A stretch of DNA of 64,000 bases. It comes from Xestospongia bergquistia. Taxonomy: Eukaryota > Porifera > Demospongiae > Haplosclerida > Petrosiidae. The stretch lies in contig OZ014411.1 of the NCBI GenBank assembly GCA_963965975.1, positions 6,433,001 through 6,497,000 of the forward strand. Reading direction: 5' to 3'. The translations under genes were made by a program, and so were the position numbers. The notes under the pieces were generated by a model. That model saw only the letters and a list, made by a program, of their open reading frames with translations. It was not told the origin of the DNA and made no database searches. Numbering within the stretch: position 1 is the stretch's first letter; each line of letters opens with the position of its first letter. Shown here in pieces: positions 36,874 to 50,224 of the stretch.

Positions 36874-37325
36874 TCCACAATGATGATCAATGGTCAGTAG
36901 GGTTTGTACTAGACTCTAATAAACTGACTTCAATGAATAACTATCAACAAATAGTACTAAAACAATTCACAAAAGTAAGGAGACACTGGATAGAACAACA
37001 AATGAAATCAACTCGAAACAACTTGTTAGCTAAGGGACAGTTCTTCAAGCTAACTATCGTGATGATCTTTTAGTTGCTCAACAAAACATACAAAGTCTTC
37101 AAGAAAGACTGCTAGAACTAGAATCTCAACAAGATAGACAGACAACAAGGTAACCTAACTATTATGTGGGTTGTTTATGTATAAATGATGTTTGTGATTG
37201 AGTGTTGTATGGATGTATTGATTGGGTGGGAAATGTGAAACTAGAAAAAGCTAGACAAGATATTGTACAACAGTCATAGGAATATAGACAACAGTTACAA
37301 GATATTCAACAACAGTCAGTCAGTA
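36874..37325 (+). pseudogene. Kelch-kinase fragment (exon 6 and coiled-coil piece)
   Basis: 36874-37151 matches the exon 6 region of copy 2 (DQWSVGFVLDSN...), with one base lost in the segment 'aaggGACAG' relative to 'aaggAGACAG' and a 4-bp insertion near its donor. 37235-37320 matches the coiled-coil start, with a TAG in place of a Gln codon ('cagtcatagg'). Kelch and kinase parts are absent. Confidence 0.75.
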
Positions 37326-37329
37326 TCGA

Positions 37330-38078
37330 TCCTAGCCATAGATCTTCTTCATCCTAGCCATTTTTTCTGTTTTGTTAGAGTTTAGGATGTGATTGTGATT
37401 TCCTCTGACATCTTTGACAATGTCATCCTTCATTGTTTCTCCAAAATTCTTTACCATTCTTTCCCTTTTTAATAGTCAAATATCTATATCCTCCACCTTT
37501 CTGTGTAGTAAAAAAAGTTGCATTCCATCATAAACTGAGTAAACATTGCTAAAACTGTTAGTGTTGCTTTTATATGCTGAACTGTTTGACTTGATAAACT
37601 TAGTTTGTGCAATTATTTCTTGTATCACCAAAAACACCAAAGACCATAAAGGTATAATGCTAGAATGAAATTTATAGAGACTTCTGTTTGGTCATTTACT
37701 AGATATATGACCAAGTTATTATCTAAAAGGTAATTCTAATACAAAAATGAGAGTTGGCATTTTGGGAGTACTAGTTGACATTTTGGGGCATGATATTTTG
37801 AGAGTTGACATTTTGTGAAGTAACATTTTGGGAAGTATATAATCATTGAAACTTGGTCAGTAGAGTTGTAACAATAGAAAATAAAATAGATTAATTAAAC
37901 TTACTAAACTCAGTTCTGTGCATGGTTTTCTAGAGCTGTCATATAGAACATTACTTCATTTCATAGTAAAGTCTGGCAACACATTTTTACATCCATGCAT
38001 GCAAGTCATGCGTCCATTGTGTAAAGAGATCACGTGATAATTTTAATAGTGTGGGAGTGGCTCAACATGTGAGCTAAA
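37330..38078. other. Intergenic with a short GACATTTTGG repeat
   Basis: No gene recognised. At 37750-37835 the motif 'gacattttgg' or close variants recurs about five times. The last ~50 bp before 38079 is the probable 5' UTR of copy 2. Confidence 0.5.
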
Positions 38079-41000
38079 ATGGCCACTAATATGTCTTCAG
38101 GTAATGCAATATAATTATATCTACACTTGTTATGTAGTCTCGTCAGTCAGACTCTCTTTCTCTACAGTGAGAGTCTGACTATAGTATAGTATAGTATTTG
38201 TACAAGTCTTGTAGTGGAACTAGTTGGTATATATTACCTTATATATTTGACATCAAGATATGGTGCATATTCTCTACAGGACAATACAAACTTGATGTAA
38301 GAGCTACTCATCATACTCAAATGATTGGCGACAGTCTATATTTGTGGGGTGGGGATCAACCAAACATACCTGAAGCACACAACAATGATGAGAAAAGGAG
38401 ACTGACATCTCAAGTTCAAATCTTTGATATTACCTCTGGTAAATGGGACACTAAACCCACCAAAGGGAATCCACCTCTAGGAGTGTATGTGTATTTCTGT
38501 ATTACATTGAACAACAAGATCTATTATTTTGGAGGATGGTGTGGTCATGGCAAATGCTTCCATAACAGTCTGAATGAACTAGATGCTTCCACTCTAACCT
38601 GGACACAGATATCACCAACAGATGATAGGAGACTTGTGATGAAGAGAAGCTATGGTGGTATGATGTTGTCTGAGTATGAAGGAGTACATCGTCTTCTAGT
38701 TATAGGAGGTATTGGATCCCTCTACAAAACTACCACAAGCTCAGTATATTCAGTCACCTCGCAGTGGTAATATACGTACCAATGAACAGAACCTATATAA
38801 TGTATCCACTAGTAAGTATGTTAATATATCATATTATAGTATTATACATCATGTCACTATCATAGAGTACTGCTATTATCATCTAAATGTTACATGACCT
38901 GTATTTTGGTATTATTTTTACCACCTGGCATGTTGTGAGTGTAGCAATCCTAAGATTGGTTTGGACCATGTGTTAACTATATTTGTATGTCTATATCTTT
39001 GTATGCTACTATTGAGAGTGACCAATAAAATTAACCCCCACATGGTAACCTTTGAAAGACATAGCAACCAATGAATATCATTAATTTTACTGTGAGAGCT
39101 TTGATTTGGATGTAACTGATTAAGTCTGCTACTTGAGAAAAGTTTTTGAGTAGCTTCTGCTAACTCTTCAGTCTTCAAAGTTAGCAATAATCCAGTCCTT
39201 TATAGCAACAGCAGTACTATCAAATAGTCTTAGAATAGTCTTAGGATAGTTTTATAATTATATTCTTGTTTACTCATAATATTCCTTTTCTACTTCATAA
39301 TTCTTTTTCTGTTTTTAACTTAATAAAAGTAGATAAACATTACAGGCAGTACTTTATAGTACATGTAATTGTTGCATGATGAGTGGATAGATGGAAGTAG
39401 TTGGTCACTTGTAGTTATGTCACCTTATAATTAGGTTATTGTGAAACTTCGTACTATATATACCTGGAGACCATGTTTAATCGTATTTATAACATAGTTA
39501 TCATAATTTCTATGGGCTCATGATATCTCCAGATACCCCTTGCTAACACGAAAAGGTCATCTGGCACACTTGGACCACTTTTTTGGTATTACAGGAAGTA
39601 TTAAAGTGGATGTTGACTTCAACAAATCAGCTTCTTTTTAAGGTGGAGTATAGTGTCTTCACCTTGATATTTGTGATAGCTATTTATACAGAAAAACAGC
39701 AAAGCAAGAAAGATTTTCCTTAAACACACTAAAATATTCCTTCTGCATACAAATTGCTGAATAGCTTCTACTTGACTTACCTTCTAAGTAGCCCATGCAA
39801 ATGAATCAGTTTCTTTAATAATCCCAGCACTCAAAACAGTAGTCTTAGAATAGCCTCCATGACATCACATGAAAGTGATAACTTGGATTAATCATCTGAA
39901 ATTCCTTCTGGCTGAAGCATCTGGTGCCAAGAAAATGCTCAAAGTGTGCAGACACCCTTGTCCACATTTAACAAATGGGCATCTGGGGAAGAGACTAACC
40001 TACACCATTTATGAACATTATATTTTTATTTTTAGATGAATGGACAATACCTGATGTCAGTGGACAGTGTATGCCACCTAATAATAGCTTCATTATGGAA
40101 ATGATACACAATACCAGAGCAATTATCTTTGGTGGTAGAGTTAATGACTGTGCATCGAATAATATTGTATATATAGTTGACATCATCAACAATACATTGG
40201 TATGTTATAATATCATTAATGCACTGACTAATAACATGTTATAATGAGTGTTAGTTGAGTTCATTTGTCTATATCTAGCACTAGCAGACTATTACTAAAC
40301 CTGAACCAGTAGTACAGTGGCCAGAGGAAAGACGCAGTCATGCTGCTAGTATTATCACTGGATCTATATCACCTATACTAGTGGTGATAGGTGGACTAGA
40401 CAATGATGACAAAACACTAAAAGACTGCTGGATACTGGATATTAGTAAGAAGTCATGGACAAAGGTATATCATGATGTGTCACTCTAACCAGTTCTATGA
40501 TAGTATGTATCTGTTAAGTAGAAATGATAATTGTAAATGACATGTCTCATACATTGTCTTAATAGTAACTGTTAGTGATAATTTAATTCTGTATTACTTT
40601 TATATAATAGTTGTGTTATAATAGTAGTACAATTAATACTATATAACAGAAAATAAGGTTTTAAGTGTATATATTATATCAGTATATTAAGTGGTTCATT
40701 ACTAATGATATCTATGTCTCTTTATATTGCAGATTAATTTACCTGACTCTGTCACTGAGAGATGGGCCTACTCTCTATCAACCTACATAATGGGACCACA
40801 TTCTGTGTGGTTAGTTATAGTAGGAGGTAAAGTCAAGTATGGTGGTGCATATGTCACAGATCCCAATATAACAATGTTAATAGAGATAGGTAAGTAAGTT
40901 ATTACATACACAATACTACATTGATTTAATAATTAATGTGACAGTGTTTATAGATATAGTAACATGTATGAGTGTTTGTTTGTACCAGAAAACTGTTTCA

Positions 41001-42889
41001 TTTTAATCGTATGATATGTACTATACACACACACACACGCACTTAGTATTCATATGTAACTGTTATATAGGTGACCTTGTTATGTGCTATAACTTAGTAT
41101 AGTCTTATTACTTCCATACATGTTATACTAGTAGTAGACTACTGACATTATTACTCTATGTTCTCTTACATAGTCTTCATTGATGATCAATGGTCAGTAG
41201 GGTTTGTACTAGACTCTAATGAACTGACCACAACTGATAACTACCAACAAAGAGTACTAAAACAACTCACAGAAGTAAGGAGACAATGGATAGAACAACA
41301 AACAAAATCAACTCAAGACAACTTATCAGCTAAGGAGACAGTTCTTCATGCTAACTACCAAGATGATATTTAGTTGCACAACAAAACATACAAAGTCTTC
41401 AAGAAAGACTACTAGAACTAGAATCTCAACAAGATAGACAACAAGGTAACTTAACAATTTTGATGTAGGTAGTTACTTATATAAGTAGATGTATGAACAA
41501 TAGACAGATAGTCAATACATCCTCTGTATGTTAGAATTTGTTATATGACAGTCCATTCATGTGTCCATCCATCCATTATTATTGTTATTGTTGTTGTTGT
41601 TGTTTTTATTATGAAAGTCTGTTTATTTAAGTATTATGTATGATAAAATGATGATTTATAGATAGATAATGGAATGAATAGATGGACAGACACGTGAATG
41701 GATTGATGTGTTAGTGGATGGACACATAGATGAACAGATATTCAAACAGAGAGATAAGGAATAAAATTTATGGATAGATAGGTTGATTAGACTGACAGAG
41801 AAGTACAAATGCACATAGATGAATGTGTGTATATTTGTATAGATTGATGATAGATGTTAGGAAGAAGTAATCACTCAGATTACTGTATTATTTCTAGGTG
41901 AATTACAAGAGGTGAAGTCTGAGAGAGATCGATATCAACAAAGTAATATTCGTCTACTACAACAACAACAACGAACAGAACAAGCTAGACAAGATATTGA
42001 ACAACAATCACAGGAGTATAGACGACAGTTACAAGATTATCAACGACAATTGGAAGAATCTCAAGAAACTGTTCGTAGTCTACAACAACAGTTAGAGCAG
42101 TTTCATTCTCAACAGGGGCAGCCTCATTGGGTTGTGGGTAGAGAGGAAGTGACTATGACACATGAGGTCTTAGGTGGTGGGTCATATGGTGAAGTTAAAG
42201 TGGCTATGTTCCGAGGTTTAAGAGTAGCTGCTAAGTCTCTTCATGGTATCATTATCTCAGACTATACACAAGATCTTTTCTCCAGGGAAATGGAGATTGC
42301 TTCTAGAGTACGTCATCCTAATCTTGTCCAATTCATTGGAGCTACTAGAATGGGTACACCCATTATCCTTACAGAGATCATGACCACTAGTCTTTACAAA
42401 GAGCTTCAAAAGAAGACATTAACACAACCTCAAATATTTGGTATCAGTCAAGATGTTGCTTCAGCTCTGAACTACCTCCATCTATGGAAGCCCAACCCCA
42501 TTATACATTGAGATGTAAGTAGTCCTAATGTCCTGTTAGAACCATCAGTAGGTGATAGCTTCAAAGCTAAAGTAGCTGATTATGGAGCAGCTAATCTCCA
42601 ACAACAAGCAAAGACAGACATGCCAGGAAACCCAGCCTATGCTGCTCCAGAGTCATGTTATCCAGATGATCATACACCAGCAATGGATGTATACAGTTAC
42701 TCTGTTCTTCTAATGGAGATGATATTACATTGTCCACCTGCTATGACTGTTGTAGAAAGAGAACAACAAGCTAGTAGAGTATCATGGTCTCCTATGTCCT
42801 CTCTAATACAGAGGTGTATTAATCAAAATCGTCATCGTCGTCCATCTATGACACAGATCTTATATCAACTTAAACTACTGAAAGTATAA
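38079..42889 (+). pseudogene. Kelch-kinase copy 2 (broken)
   Basis: Same layout as copy 1: ATG exon 38079-38100, kelch exons from 38280, 40036 and 40279, then an exon at 40739, exon 6 from 41174, coiled-coil/kinase exon to 42889. Breaks seen directly: a net 5-nt loss near 38712 (frameshift), TAG at 40282-40284 where copy 1 has TGG, a 1-nt loss near 41371 giving an early TAG, and TGA at 42509-42511 replacing the Arg codon of HRD. P-loop, VAAK and the region after HRD remain readable. Truncated transcripts could still encode parts of the kelch region. Confidence 0.85.
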
Positions 42890-43646
42890 TGTACTAATCA
42901 ATATCAAATTTGCTGACTAAACAAGTATTCTATGGTACATTGTTAGAATTTGTTTGCATATTTCACTTCATTAGTAATATTTGTTGAGTGTATAATATTA
43001 TAACTGCTACTTTTCCAACAAGTTTATGGAATTTAATCATTTCACCAGTACATACTATTATATTAGTATAAAGTATTCATTATGTATACTACAAATGAAT
43101 GGACAACTGACCTCATTACTAGGTTGGCTAAAACAACTGTTGGAGTGGTAACTTGTCAACTACAGAGAGACTTCTTGAATGTAACTACCTCAAATAGTTC
43201 AACAAATTTGAATGACCACCTTGTGGAATTTAATGAAGATTCAACAGTAATATTATATGAGTATAAAAAATCACTTTCATCAAATTATATTACAATTGAC
43301 TGATCTCATCACTACTGACAAACAGTACTAAAACAATGTACTGATGGAAAATTCAAATGATAAGTTTTAACAGATAAATGAGATACATTATGAAAGATTA
43401 TATGTTTCCTATACATTTCCATGAGAAAAATCTTTGTGGAAATACAATAGCCAAAAGTGTGGTTGAGTAAGACAAAAGTCACTATCACTATCACTAGCTA
43501 TTGTAAATACATAATTATGTTTCACGGGTCCTACCAGTAAGATTTGTGGTTTGTTTTTGGCGGGTGAGAGCCTGAGACTAATCATTTTCCTTGATTTCAG
43601 ACTCTATAGCTCATAAATTTTAGATATTTATTTTAATGGGAGGATG

Positions 43647-43859
43647 AATTAATGTGTCAACTTTCATTGGCTGCAGACATTTTGAAACTGGTTAATCAGT
43701 GATAATTAGTAGGTGTTCACATAAGAACAGGATTTTTATGGAGTCAAAAGTGTTGAAGAATACAAACACAGGAAATTTAATAACAGATAAAATATATGGA
43801 ATAGAATTTTAAATTGTACAGGAGTTACAGCAGAGAGGATTTCAGGCAATTCCAGCTTG
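43647..43859. repeat. 213-bp repeat, copy a
   Basis: Near-identical to 44186-44399 and 49207-49420. The sequence runs from 'aattaatgtgtcaac' to 'caattccagc'. No coding role visible. Confidence 0.85.
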
Positions 43860-44185
43860 TGTTATACATTGTTAGAATTTGTATACATTTTTCACTTTAT
43901 TATTAATACTTACTCTGTGTAAAGTATTAGGACATTTTATTGCTACTTTTCGTCAATTGTAAATGACAAGTTAATATAATATGAGGTTTGATAATTATAG
44001 TCTCTGAGTTGACAAGAGTCCAATATTAAAATTTAATTGCGATATGTATGGAATATGGAGTGAAAAATATTCTCATTTTATTGTGTACAATTTGCACTGC
44101 AGTACTTAAAATTGTTGTTTAGTAAATCCTCAAAGATGAAGAATGAAAGGAATTCCAAGGGTCTCCTATGTCCTCTCTAATACAG

Positions 44186-44399
44186 AATTAATGTGTCAAC
44201 TTTCATTGGCTGCAGACATTTTGAAACTGGTTAATCAGTGATAATTAGTAGGTGTTCACATAAGAACAGGATTTTTATGGAGTCAAAAGTGTTGAAGAAT
44301 ACAAACACAGGAAATTTAATAACAGATAAAATATATGGAATAGAATTTTAAATTGTACAGGAGTTACAGCAGAGAGGATTTCAGGCAATTCCAGCCTGA
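44186..44399. repeat. 213-bp repeat, copy b
   Basis: Second copy of 43647-43859. It is preceded by a 30-bp piece of kinase exon (44160-44185, 'tctcctatgtcctctctaatacag'), showing that the duplication was pasted together from kinase-gene pieces. Confidence 0.85.
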
Positions 44400-44914
44400 T
44401 ATTTTTAGAAACAGACTCTAATGAAGTGACAGTAATGGCTGTAACAAGGAGATTTAGATCACGAAATAATACCCTCATAATGTGAGTACATGAGATAAAG
44501 TGAAGGTGACAAAGCCACATAAATGAAAACAAGAAGGAGGCATGCAAACTTAAGTCATAAGTCATTAATCATGTAGTCTGTACACCCACTATTAATCAAT
44601 ATGTTTATGTATCATATTGATCAAGCTTGTTTTCTGTCGTGTGTCTGTTGTAATAAGTAGTCACATGGTAAGTAGGCGAAGAGGTTGGTGACCTGTACAC
44701 TAATTGTAATTGTCAAGTGATCTGCCACTAAATTTATGTAAACATTAATTGTTTGTTATAAAAGAAAAGGTAACTTTATTTTAGCCAACAATAACACACA
44801 TCAATAGCACTTGAATAAAATAAATGTTAGGACAGTATAATTTTTTGTCACTCTTACTACACTACTACATTATATAAAAGACATGACAAATATGAATGAC
44901 ATATATAATCAGCA

Positions 44915-45295
44915 AATGTTGTTAGAATTAGGAGCACTAATCATCAAACAATAGTGATTCCCGTCTCATTTCCATTGACAACACTGATGTTGTAGTAGAT
45001 TTATGTACAACATCCACATCAACATCAGGGGATCTTGGAAGTGTTGAAGTAACTTCTGTATCATTAGAACTAGAAGGTGGTGGGAGGCTTCTTGAATATC
45101 TCTTTGACTTTTGCAATTGTTTGTTGCTACACCATGACCATCAGGAAATGTCTAGCCACCTATTGTACAACTCTAGAGTGAGAGAGAGAGGTTTGTGATC
45201 ATTGTAATAGTTATAGTCATACTTCAATACATATTCTTCTTCCTCATAGAAATGGTGACCACAATCTTTGACATTCTAAAGCAACCTCTTCAAGT
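44915..45295 (-). pseudogene. Possible minus-strand coding remnant, unknown family
   Basis: Read on the minus strand, this gives a long frame with one TGA inside: before it YVLKYDYNYYNDHKPLSLTL and LELYNRWLDIS, after it a Ser/Thr/Pro-rich acidic C-terminus ending SLLFDD and a TAG. Residue composition looks protein-like, but no family is recognised and no start was found. Confidence 0.35.
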
Positions 45296-45634
45296 AAAGC
45301 ATGATCATGAAAACACTCAGGATATCTGAGTTATAGGCCACTCAGTCTTTAAGTGACAATATTATAATTATAAGTAAACCAATTTTACTATTTCATTTGT
45401 AACAAACATTATTATATTAATTAGCTTAATCACTGAATTAGAGTATGTTAATAATCACATAAACAAGAAGACACCCAGTTATAGACATTATAGATATAGA
45501 CAACTTCATGACTACAGACTACATGCAATAAAAAAGTACTAAAACATGTTACAAATCAGCAATTAATTGAGATAGAAGTAACAAAATCATTGATGACAAA
45601 CCATATCAAATCAAGATAGCTTTTCAGCTTACTG

Positions 45635-47505
45635 AGATGATTTTCTGCATCTTTCTTAACGAACCAAAAATATTTCATTCAAGACTAGAATCTTATCATG
45701 TACATAACCCACTTGAAAGTTAGTAAAGCCTTGCTGCTTTAAAAGCATTTTGAGAGGAACACATATTATGGGTGCATTCAAGTGTTCAATGTAATAATCA
45801 AGAGCTGGCTGGATACAGGAAGTAATGCTTTAACTGAAGTGGTCCCTTAATCCAGATCAGGTCACATGTACTTAAACATGAAAGTATGAATGCAACTAAG
45901 ATATGAACTACATTTTAAAAAGACTAACTTCGAATAGTTTTATGGTTTTGTTCAAGGCCAAAAATCAACAATGATCCTCATCAATTTCTTCTAAATCAAT
46001 TGTCACTTCCCAACAAGACAGGCTCTTGAGGATCATCTAGTTTATCAAGAAAGTAGTCATCTCCATCGAGCTCATGAATCACATTGTCTGAAGTCATGAC
46101 CCTTCGTCTTTTAGCCATGTTTATATATTACGTTTATATATAGTAGATTGATATTTACATTCTAAGATTTCTGATTGTTATTGCGTTCTTGTACAACAAT
46201 AATACTTACAAGGTAGCAATTGCAAGCTTATTTTCGTCAAAAAAGCAAGCATAATATTATTTTTATTACTAATGTAATTTTTTGTTACTGATTACTGTTT
46301 TTATTATAATATTTAGTACATTAGTTATCAATGTTTACATTTTACTACCTGTATAACAGTATAAGCATATATTAGTTAACCGATTATACGCGAAATTCTA
46401 TTAAACCGCGAATGCAGGTGACAGCGAAATTTATTTCAATAAGTGGGCAAAGACAGTCAAGGAAAAAGAGTTTCTTCTATCATTGAGAAGTAATGTATAT
46501 TTTTATTAACTAAAGAGAACTTAATAATCTCTTGAAAGCAACTGCTATATATGCTGATGGAATGTTCAATATCTACCCACAATTGTTTTCCAAGTATTAA
46601 ATATATATGCCGTTATATATTGCAAACAGTTTCCATAATTCCTGCTTCTCAAGAAAAGTAGAGAGATGTGCAACATAGTGTTTCTTTTACTTAAGGAGTC
46701 CTGCCAAAGCTTTCATCTACATCTGTAACTAGAAACAGTGTTGTGCGACTTTAAAAAGGCACTGATGCAGTTGTTAAAGCTGAACTTTCCATCTGCCAAA
46801 GTCAAAGGGTGTTTCTACCATTTTCCATAAGTGATTTGGAGAAAGATACAAAACATAGGACTTCAGTCATCATAACTGCTCTTCAAGATAATAAAGTTAA
46901 TGCATTTTCAGATTATTTCAAGACAACAAGGTTAAATGGAGTACATGAAATAGCCGAGTGGACAACCTACAATGAAGAAGGACCTAGTACAAATAATAAA
47001 TCATATAGAAGGATGGCATAACAAGGTTAATTGAATCATTCGGAAGGCTCATCCAAACATTTTTGACTACAATTTAGATGAATACATCTAATGATCAGCT
47101 TTAAGTTGCTTGGTTGGATTTAATAACTTGAGTGTGTCACTTAACTTGTAATAATAGTTACTTTAATTAATATTAGTAATAATTGTTCCTAATTTAACGA
47201 ACTATGAAAAAGATATTAGTAGAGGAATTGAGAATAGCGTTTGCTCTAGTGGACGAATCTGGATTAGATGTAACGGGAGTAGACGAACCAGCTATAAATC
47301 ACTGAAAGAACTAGGAAGAATTGGTATATGGAAGCTTCGTGCAGAAGGAAGATGAGTTCCAGAGTTCTATCAATACCTTGAAAGTTGGCTGTAGACATTA
47401 CTATGAAGGAGATATAATAGCGCGAGTAATTCTTACATCAAGCTGAAGCAAGTGGATCGGTGCAATCCGCTATTGGTAAGCAGTGGAAGACTGGATACCT
47501 CTTCA
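45635..47505. repeat. Segmental repeat X, copy 1
   Basis: Matches 50224-52140 almost base for base over most of its length, with a 94-bp difference near 46877 (absent here, present at about 51445-51540). It contains a minus-strand start of a small acidic protein (46118 to 45965) and the plus-strand unknown coding region. It ends abruptly at 'gactggatacctcttc', where kinase copy 3 begins. Confidence 0.85.
45965..46118 (-). pseudogene. N-terminal fragment of an acidic protein, possibly PiggyBac-like
   Basis: ATG at 46116-46118 opens MAKRRRVMTSDNVIHELDGD and continues to a stop after GSDN. Closely related to 50548-50703 and to the longer frame 52823-53005. Basic start then acidic stretch resembles the N-terminus of PiggyBac-derived transposases, but no catalytic region is present; this assignment is tentative. 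Confidence 0.4.
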
Positions 47506-48448
47506 ACAAAGTAATCTCTATCTACTACAACAACTACAACAAACAGAACAAGCTAGACAAGATATTGAACAACAATCACAGGAGTATAGACGACAGTTGC
47601 AAGATTATCAACGACAATTGGAAGAATCTCAAGAAACTGTTCGTAGTCAGCATCAGCAGTTAGAGTAGTTTCATTCTCAACAGGGGCAGCCTCATTGGGT
47701 TGTGGGTAGAGAGGAAGTGACTATGACACAGGAGGTCTTAGGTGATGGGTCATATGGTAAAGCTATGTTCCGAGGTTTAAGAGTAGCTGCTAAGTCTCTT
47801 CATGGTATCATTATCTCAGACTATACACAAGATCTTTTCTCCAGGGAAATGGAGATTGCTTCTAGAGTACGTCATCCTAATCTTGTCCAATTCATTGGAG
47901 CTACTAGAATGGGTACACCCATTATCCTTACAGAGATTATGACCACTAGTCTTTACAAAGAGCTCCAAAAGAAGGCATTGACACAACCTCAAATATTTGG
48001 TATCAGTGAAGATGTTGCTTCAGCTCTGAACTACCTCCATCTATGGAAGCCCAACCCCATTATACATTGAGATGTAAGTAGTCCTAATGTCCTGTTAGAA
48101 CCATCAGTAGGTGATAGTTTCAAAGCTAAAGTAGCTGATTATGGAGCAGCTAATCTCCAACAACAAGCAAAGACAGACATGCCAGGAAACCCAGCCTATG
48201 CTGCTCCAGAGTCATGTTATCCAGATGATCATACACCAGCAATGGATGTATACAGTTACTCTGTTCTTCTAATGGAGATGATATTACATTGTCCACCTGC
48301 TATGACTGTTGTAGAAAGAGAACAACAAGCTAGTAGAGTATCATGGTCTCCTATGTCCTCTCTAATACAGAGGTGTATTAATCAAAATCGTCATCGTCGT
48401 CCATCTATGACACAGATCTTATATCAACTTAAACTACTGAAAGTATAA
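47505..48448 (+). pseudogene. Kelch-kinase copy 3: coiled-coil and kinase only, broken
   Basis: Kinase exon fused directly to repeat X at about 47505. Kelch exons are absent. Breaks: TAG at 47666-47668 in the coiled coil, loss of several codons after the P-loop (GDGSYGKAMF against GGGSYGEVKVAMF), and the same TGA in HRD (48068-48070) as copy 2. From 47770 to 49060 it is almost identical to 42211-43500 (constant offset 5559). Confidence 0.85.
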
Positions 48449-49206
48449 TGTACTAATCAATATCAAATTTGCTGACTAAACAAGTATTCTATGGTACATT
48501 GTTAGAATTTGTTTGCATATTTCACTTCATTAGTAATATTTGTTGAGTGTATAATATTATAACTGCTACTTTTCCAACAAGTTTATGGAATTTAATCATT
48601 TCACCAGTACATACTATTATATTAGTATAAAGTATTCATTATGTATACTACAAATGAATGGACAACTGACCTCATTACTAGGTTGGCTAAAACAACTGTT
48701 GGAGTGGTAACTTGTCAACTACAGAGAGACTTCTTGAATGTAACTACCTCAAATAGTTCAACAAATTTGAATGACCACCTTGTGGAATTTAATGAAGATT
48801 CAACAGTAATATTATATGAGTATAAAAAATCACTTTCATCAAATTATATTACAATTGACTGATCTCATCACTACTGACAAACAGTACTAAAACAATGTAC
48901 TGATGGAAAATTCAAATGATAAGTTATAACAGATAAATGAGATACATTATGAAAGATTATATGTTTCCTATACATTTCCATGAGAAAAATCTTTGTGGAA
49001 ATACAATAGCCAAAAGTGTGGTCGAGTAAGACAAAAGTCACTATCACTATCACTAGCTATTGTAAATACATAATTATGTTTCACGGGTCCTACCAGTAAG
49101 ATTTGTGGTTTGTTTTTGGCGGGGTGAGAGCCTGAGACTAATCATTTTCCTTGATTTCAGACTCTATAGCTCATAAATTTTAGATATTTATTTTAATGGG
49201 AGGATG

Positions 49207-49420
49207 AATTAATGTGTCAACTTTCATTGGCTGCAGACATTTTGAAACTGGTTAATCAGTGATAATTAGTAGGTGTTCACATAAGAACAGGATTTTTATG
49301 GAGTCAAAAGTGTTGAAGAATACAAACACAGGAAATTTAATAACAGATAAAATATATGGAATAGAATTTTAAATTGTACAGGAGTTACAGCAGAGAGGAT
49401 TTCAGGCAATTCCAGCCTGA
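49207..49420. repeat. 213-bp repeat, copy c
   Basis: Third copy of the 43647-43859 repeat, downstream of kinase copy 3. Here it occurs once, while the copy 2 flank has it twice. Confidence 0.85.
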
Positions 49421-49610
49421 TATTTTTAGAAACAGACTCTAATGAAGTGACAGTAATAGCTGTAACAAGATTTAGATCACGAAATAATACCTTAGATATA
49501 ATGTTTATATTGTACACAATCCCTTAATGTTGGTTTCAGTAGGTCCAGTCTTGATCTCAATTTAATCCCATGGTGGTATGAGGTGTCAACCTGTAATAAA
49601 ACAGGAACCT

Positions 49611-49974
49611 ACGGAAGCCGCAGACGGACATTCCAATTCCTTTTTCTTTTTTTCCCGCGAACCTTGTCGTATTTAAAAATTCCAAATTAACGATCCAGTT
49701 TATGAGTCCAATTTCTCATTCCTAATTCCAATTTTGGCATGTGCGCATTTGTAGGCTTTCTTGTTACTTAATAAAACGCGGAGTGCGAGTACCACGAGCC
49801 GTCTCTTAGAATGGAGCGTCAGCGAGATGTTTCCAGTTAGGTTGGGTCCCTGACTTTGGTTGTATATTGTAGTTCGATTATTTAGAGAAGCCAAGAACGG
49901 ACATTAAAACTCCGTATAACCCCGTTATATTGAAATTGGAAATAGGAATTGGAATGTCCGTCTGAGGCTTCCGT
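49611..49974. mobile_element. 364-bp MITE with 30-bp TIRs and 8-bp target duplication
   Basis: The left end 49611-49640 (acggaagccgcagacggaca...) and right end 49945-49974 are inverted repeats matching at 29 of 30 positions. Both sides are flanked by the same 8 bp, AGGAACCT (49603-49610 and 49975-49982). No transposase inside. An 8-bp target duplication is typical of hAT elements, although the TIR start is not the usual hAT one. The interior is more GC- and CpG-rich than the surroundings. Confidence 0.9.
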
Positions 49975-50049
49975 AGGAACCTGTCTGTTAGAGTTCCTGT
50001 TGCTATTTTCTTCATACCATCTATGAATATAAACTACAATGTTCAATTT

Positions 50050-50224
50050 GTCTCTACATAACAACTCAGCACACTGTCTTTACATGACAACTCAGCACAC
50101 ACTCTTTGCATGACAACTCAATATACTGTCTTTACAAAACAGCTGAACACATTGTTTTTACATGACAACTTAGCACACTATCTTTACATGACAACTTAGC
50201 ACACTGTCTTTACATGACAACTCA
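50050..50224. repeat. About 27-bp tandem repeat 'acatgacaactcagcacactgtcttt'-like
   Basis: Six to seven imperfect units of about 26-27 bp built on 'catgacaact(c/t)agcacac' and 'tgtcttta'. The array ends exactly where repeat X copy 2 begins. Confidence 0.85.

Noticed and set aside
48871-49517. Minus-strand frames of 60-73 residues repeated at 43312-44565
   Set aside because: They are repeated only because the whole segment is duplicated; no start context, domain or codon pattern supports them.
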